DNA from: an uncultured Prevotellaceae bacterium
GTDB taxonomy: Bacteria; Bacteroidota; Bacteroidia; Bacteroidales; Bacteroidaceae
Length of the DNA: 53,041 nt
Direction of reading: 5' to 3'
Assembly (NCBI GenBank): GCA_902771445.1
Contig: CACXXD010000007.1
Span: 1-53,041 of the forward strand
Part shown: positions 51,420 to 53,041 of the stretch, one piece after another
How positions within the stretch are numbered: position 1 is the stretch's first letter
Layout of the letters: each line of letters begins with the position of its first letter
Made by a program: the position numbers and the translations under genes
Notes under the pieces: generated by a model
Database searches by the model: none
Told to the model about the DNA's origin: nothing
What the model saw: the letters and a program-made list of their open reading frames with translations, nothing else

Positions 51420-52912
51420 ATGCTGGTAAAAACCTATTGTGCAGCCGTCAACGGGCTGGAAGTAACAACGGTGACGTGCGAAGTGAGCATGTCACGAGGC
51501 ATGCAGTTCCATCTGACAGGGCTGGCCGACACTGCCGTCAAAGAGAGCTACGACCGCATCAAGGCCGCCCTCATCAACAATGGTTTCAACATTCCCGTGA
51601 TGGACATCACCATCAATCTGTCGCCTGCCGACATCAAGAAAGAGGGTTCGGGCTACGACCTGCCCTTGGCCATCGGCATCATAGCCGCCAACGGAAAGGT
51701 GGAGAGCGAACGTCTGGAACGATATATGCTGATGGGCGAGTTAGGGTTGGACGGGCGCTTGCAGCCCATTCGCGGTGCCTTGCCCATCGCCATCCAAGCC
51801 CGCAAAGAGAAGTTCAAGGGACTCATCGTGCCGCAGCAGAACATTCGCGAAGCGGCTGTCGTCAACCAGTTAGAGGTCTATGGCATGGAGACTCTGATGG
51901 ATGTCATCAACTTCATGCAAGGCGACAACAGCTACAAGCCAACCATCATTGACACCCGAAAGGAATTCTATGAGCAGCAAAACCACTATGAACTGGACTT
52001 CAGTGACGTGCGAGGTCAGGAGAGTGTCAAACGCGCACTCGAGGTTGCTGCCGCCGGAGGCCACAACCTCATCATGATTGGTCCGCCGGGCAGTGGCAAA
52101 TCGATGATGGCCAAGCGACTGCCCGGCATTCTGCCGCCACTTACCCTTTCGGAGAGTCTCGAAACCACGCAGATCCACTCCATAGCCGGCAAGCTGTCGC
52201 GTGACACCAGCCTCATCAGTCAGCGACCGTTCCGCAGTCCTCATCACACCATCTCGCAGGTGGCTCTCTGTGGTGGCGGCACCAACCCGCAACCGGGCGA
52301 AATCTCGCTGGCCCACAACGGTGTGCTCTTCTGCGACGAGTTGCCGGAGTTCTCGCGCACGGTGCTTGAGGTGATGCGTCAGCCACTTGAAGACCGCAAG
52401 ATTACCATCAGTCGTGCCAAATACACCATCGACTACCCCTGTTCCTTCATGTTCGTAGCCTCCATGAATCCCTGTCCCTGCGGCTACTACGGCGATCCCA
52501 CCCATCATTGTGTCTGCACCCCCGGTCAGATACAACGCTACATGAACAAAATCAGCGGTCCCCTACTCGACCGCATCGACATCCATTGCGATCTGCCATC
52601 CGTGAGCGCGTCATGGCTGCCCGCAAAATCCAGGAAGAACGCTTCAAGCCCTTCAAGGCCATCTACTGCAATGCCCAGATGACCGAGCGCATGCTTCACG
52701 AGTTTGCCGAGCCCGATGCCCAGAGCCTCGACATGCTCCGCATGGCAATGGAGAAACTGAAGCTCTCTGCCCGCGCCTACAGCCGCATCCTGAAAGTCGC
52801 CCGCACCATCGCCGACCTCGCAGGCAGCGAAAAGGTGCAGACCATGCACATCGGCGAGGCCATTGGATATCGGAATCTTGACAGGGGCGACTGGGCAGAA
52901 CGAGGGATATAA
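51420..52912 (+). pseudogene. YifB/ComM family Mg-chelatase-like AAA ATPase, broken by an internal deletion
   Basis: The frame from 51420 encodes the N-terminal domain and AAA core (Walker A GPPGSGKS near 220, Walker [21 protein letters not shown]) up to RIDIH at residue 389 (codon ends 52586). It then leaves the family pattern and stops at 52682. The family C-terminus resumes in another frame from about 52592 ([18 protein letters not shown], then RAYSRILKVARTIADL) to the stop at 52912. Compared with the family length of about 510 residues, some 17-20 codons are missing at the junction; the frame change requires a loss of a length of 1 more than a multiple of 3. Without this the chain would be of normal length. 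A sequencing or assembly error is the alternative. Confidence 0.85.
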
Positions 52913-52930
52913 TAAAATAAGGTAAGAAAT

Positions 52931-53041
52931 ATGGACGAACAACAGAATATCATCATTTACCGAACCGCTGACGGACGTGCATCGGTAGCATTATATGCCA
53001 AGGATGGAAAGATTTGGCTGAACCAGCAACAGATGGCGGAA
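52931..53041 (+). CDS. RhuM family protein, N-terminal part (window ends)
   Basis: Open frame from ATG 52931 to the window end, 37 codons. The start (IIIYRTADGRASVALY, then KIWLNQQQMAE) matches the beginning of RhuM/virulence-type proteins, which read IVIYRT...G and later WLTQAQMAELF. RhuM proteins are found in genomic islands and near restriction systems; function is poorly known. The 18-nt gap after the yifB/comM stop suggests readthrough. Confidence 0.7.
   Translation, partial: MDEQQNIIIYRTADGRASVALYAKDGKIWLNQQQMAE

Overview
The window looks like the chromosome of a Bacteroidota species, most likely a Prevotella/Segatella relative. The grounds are the promoter architecture (TTTG, a 19-20 bp spacer, then TAnnTTTG, seen before several genes and the tRNA), A-rich rather than strong Shine-Dalgarno leaders, a hybrid two-component sensor, a PL11 pectin lyase, C-terminal tails ending in KNGKK/RxVVK on secreted proteins, fused SecDF, and the order DUF6089-uppS-bamA-ompH-murI. 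The species is an inference. No rRNA, CRISPR array, integrase or intact IS was seen.

Layout. 1-766: the cut end of a dispersed repeat (copy 1), an AT-rich gap, a clear promoter and a G-rich palindrome in a leader. 767-5084: an OPT-family transporter carrying an in-frame palindromic insertion, and a rhamnogalacturonan lyase. 5085-12555: a self-contained locus with its own promoter and a long, strongly structured leader. It encodes a secreted phage-collar-like protein, a 1486-residue secreted protein ending in BACON-like, cohesin-like and dockerin-like modules, a second cohesin-like protein and a 60-residue acidic peptide, and ends in a terminator. 12599-18210 (minus): DUF3943 outer-membrane-type protein, phosphofructokinase and a SpoIIE-type phosphatase with sensor. 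18411-19504: a 5'-truncated-looking secreted-protein fragment abutting repeat copy 2.

19715-23296: a hybrid two-component regulator that lacks the usual AraC output domain. 23486-32465: lipoprotein DUF6242, DUF6089 protein, then an envelope-building run (uppS, bamA, three skp/ompH paralogues, murI, rnhB). 32551-38922: kbl, then on the minus strand secDF, a membrane endonuclease/phosphatase-fold protein and a rhomboid protease. 39052-40406: HU, tRNA-Leu(TAA) and repeat copy 3. 40479-46042 (minus): a CxxC lipoprotein, argH, an SRPBCC protein, pyrE, comF, recX and prmC. 46233-50952: an AraC regulator, a helix-hairpin-helix protein and two tandem NSS sodium symporters. 51000-53041: VanZ-like protein, a yifB/comM gene broken by an internal deletion, and the start of a RhuM-family gene.

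The two things most worth attention are these. First, a dispersed repeat of about 440 bp occurs three times in the same orientation. It has 51-base hairpin arms and near-identical direct repeats at its ends, and its minus strand holds a 34-codon reading frame of identical length in all three copies. Second, the 5.3-12.5 kb locus combines a structured leader, a collar-domain protein, and cohesin-like plus dockerin-like modules.
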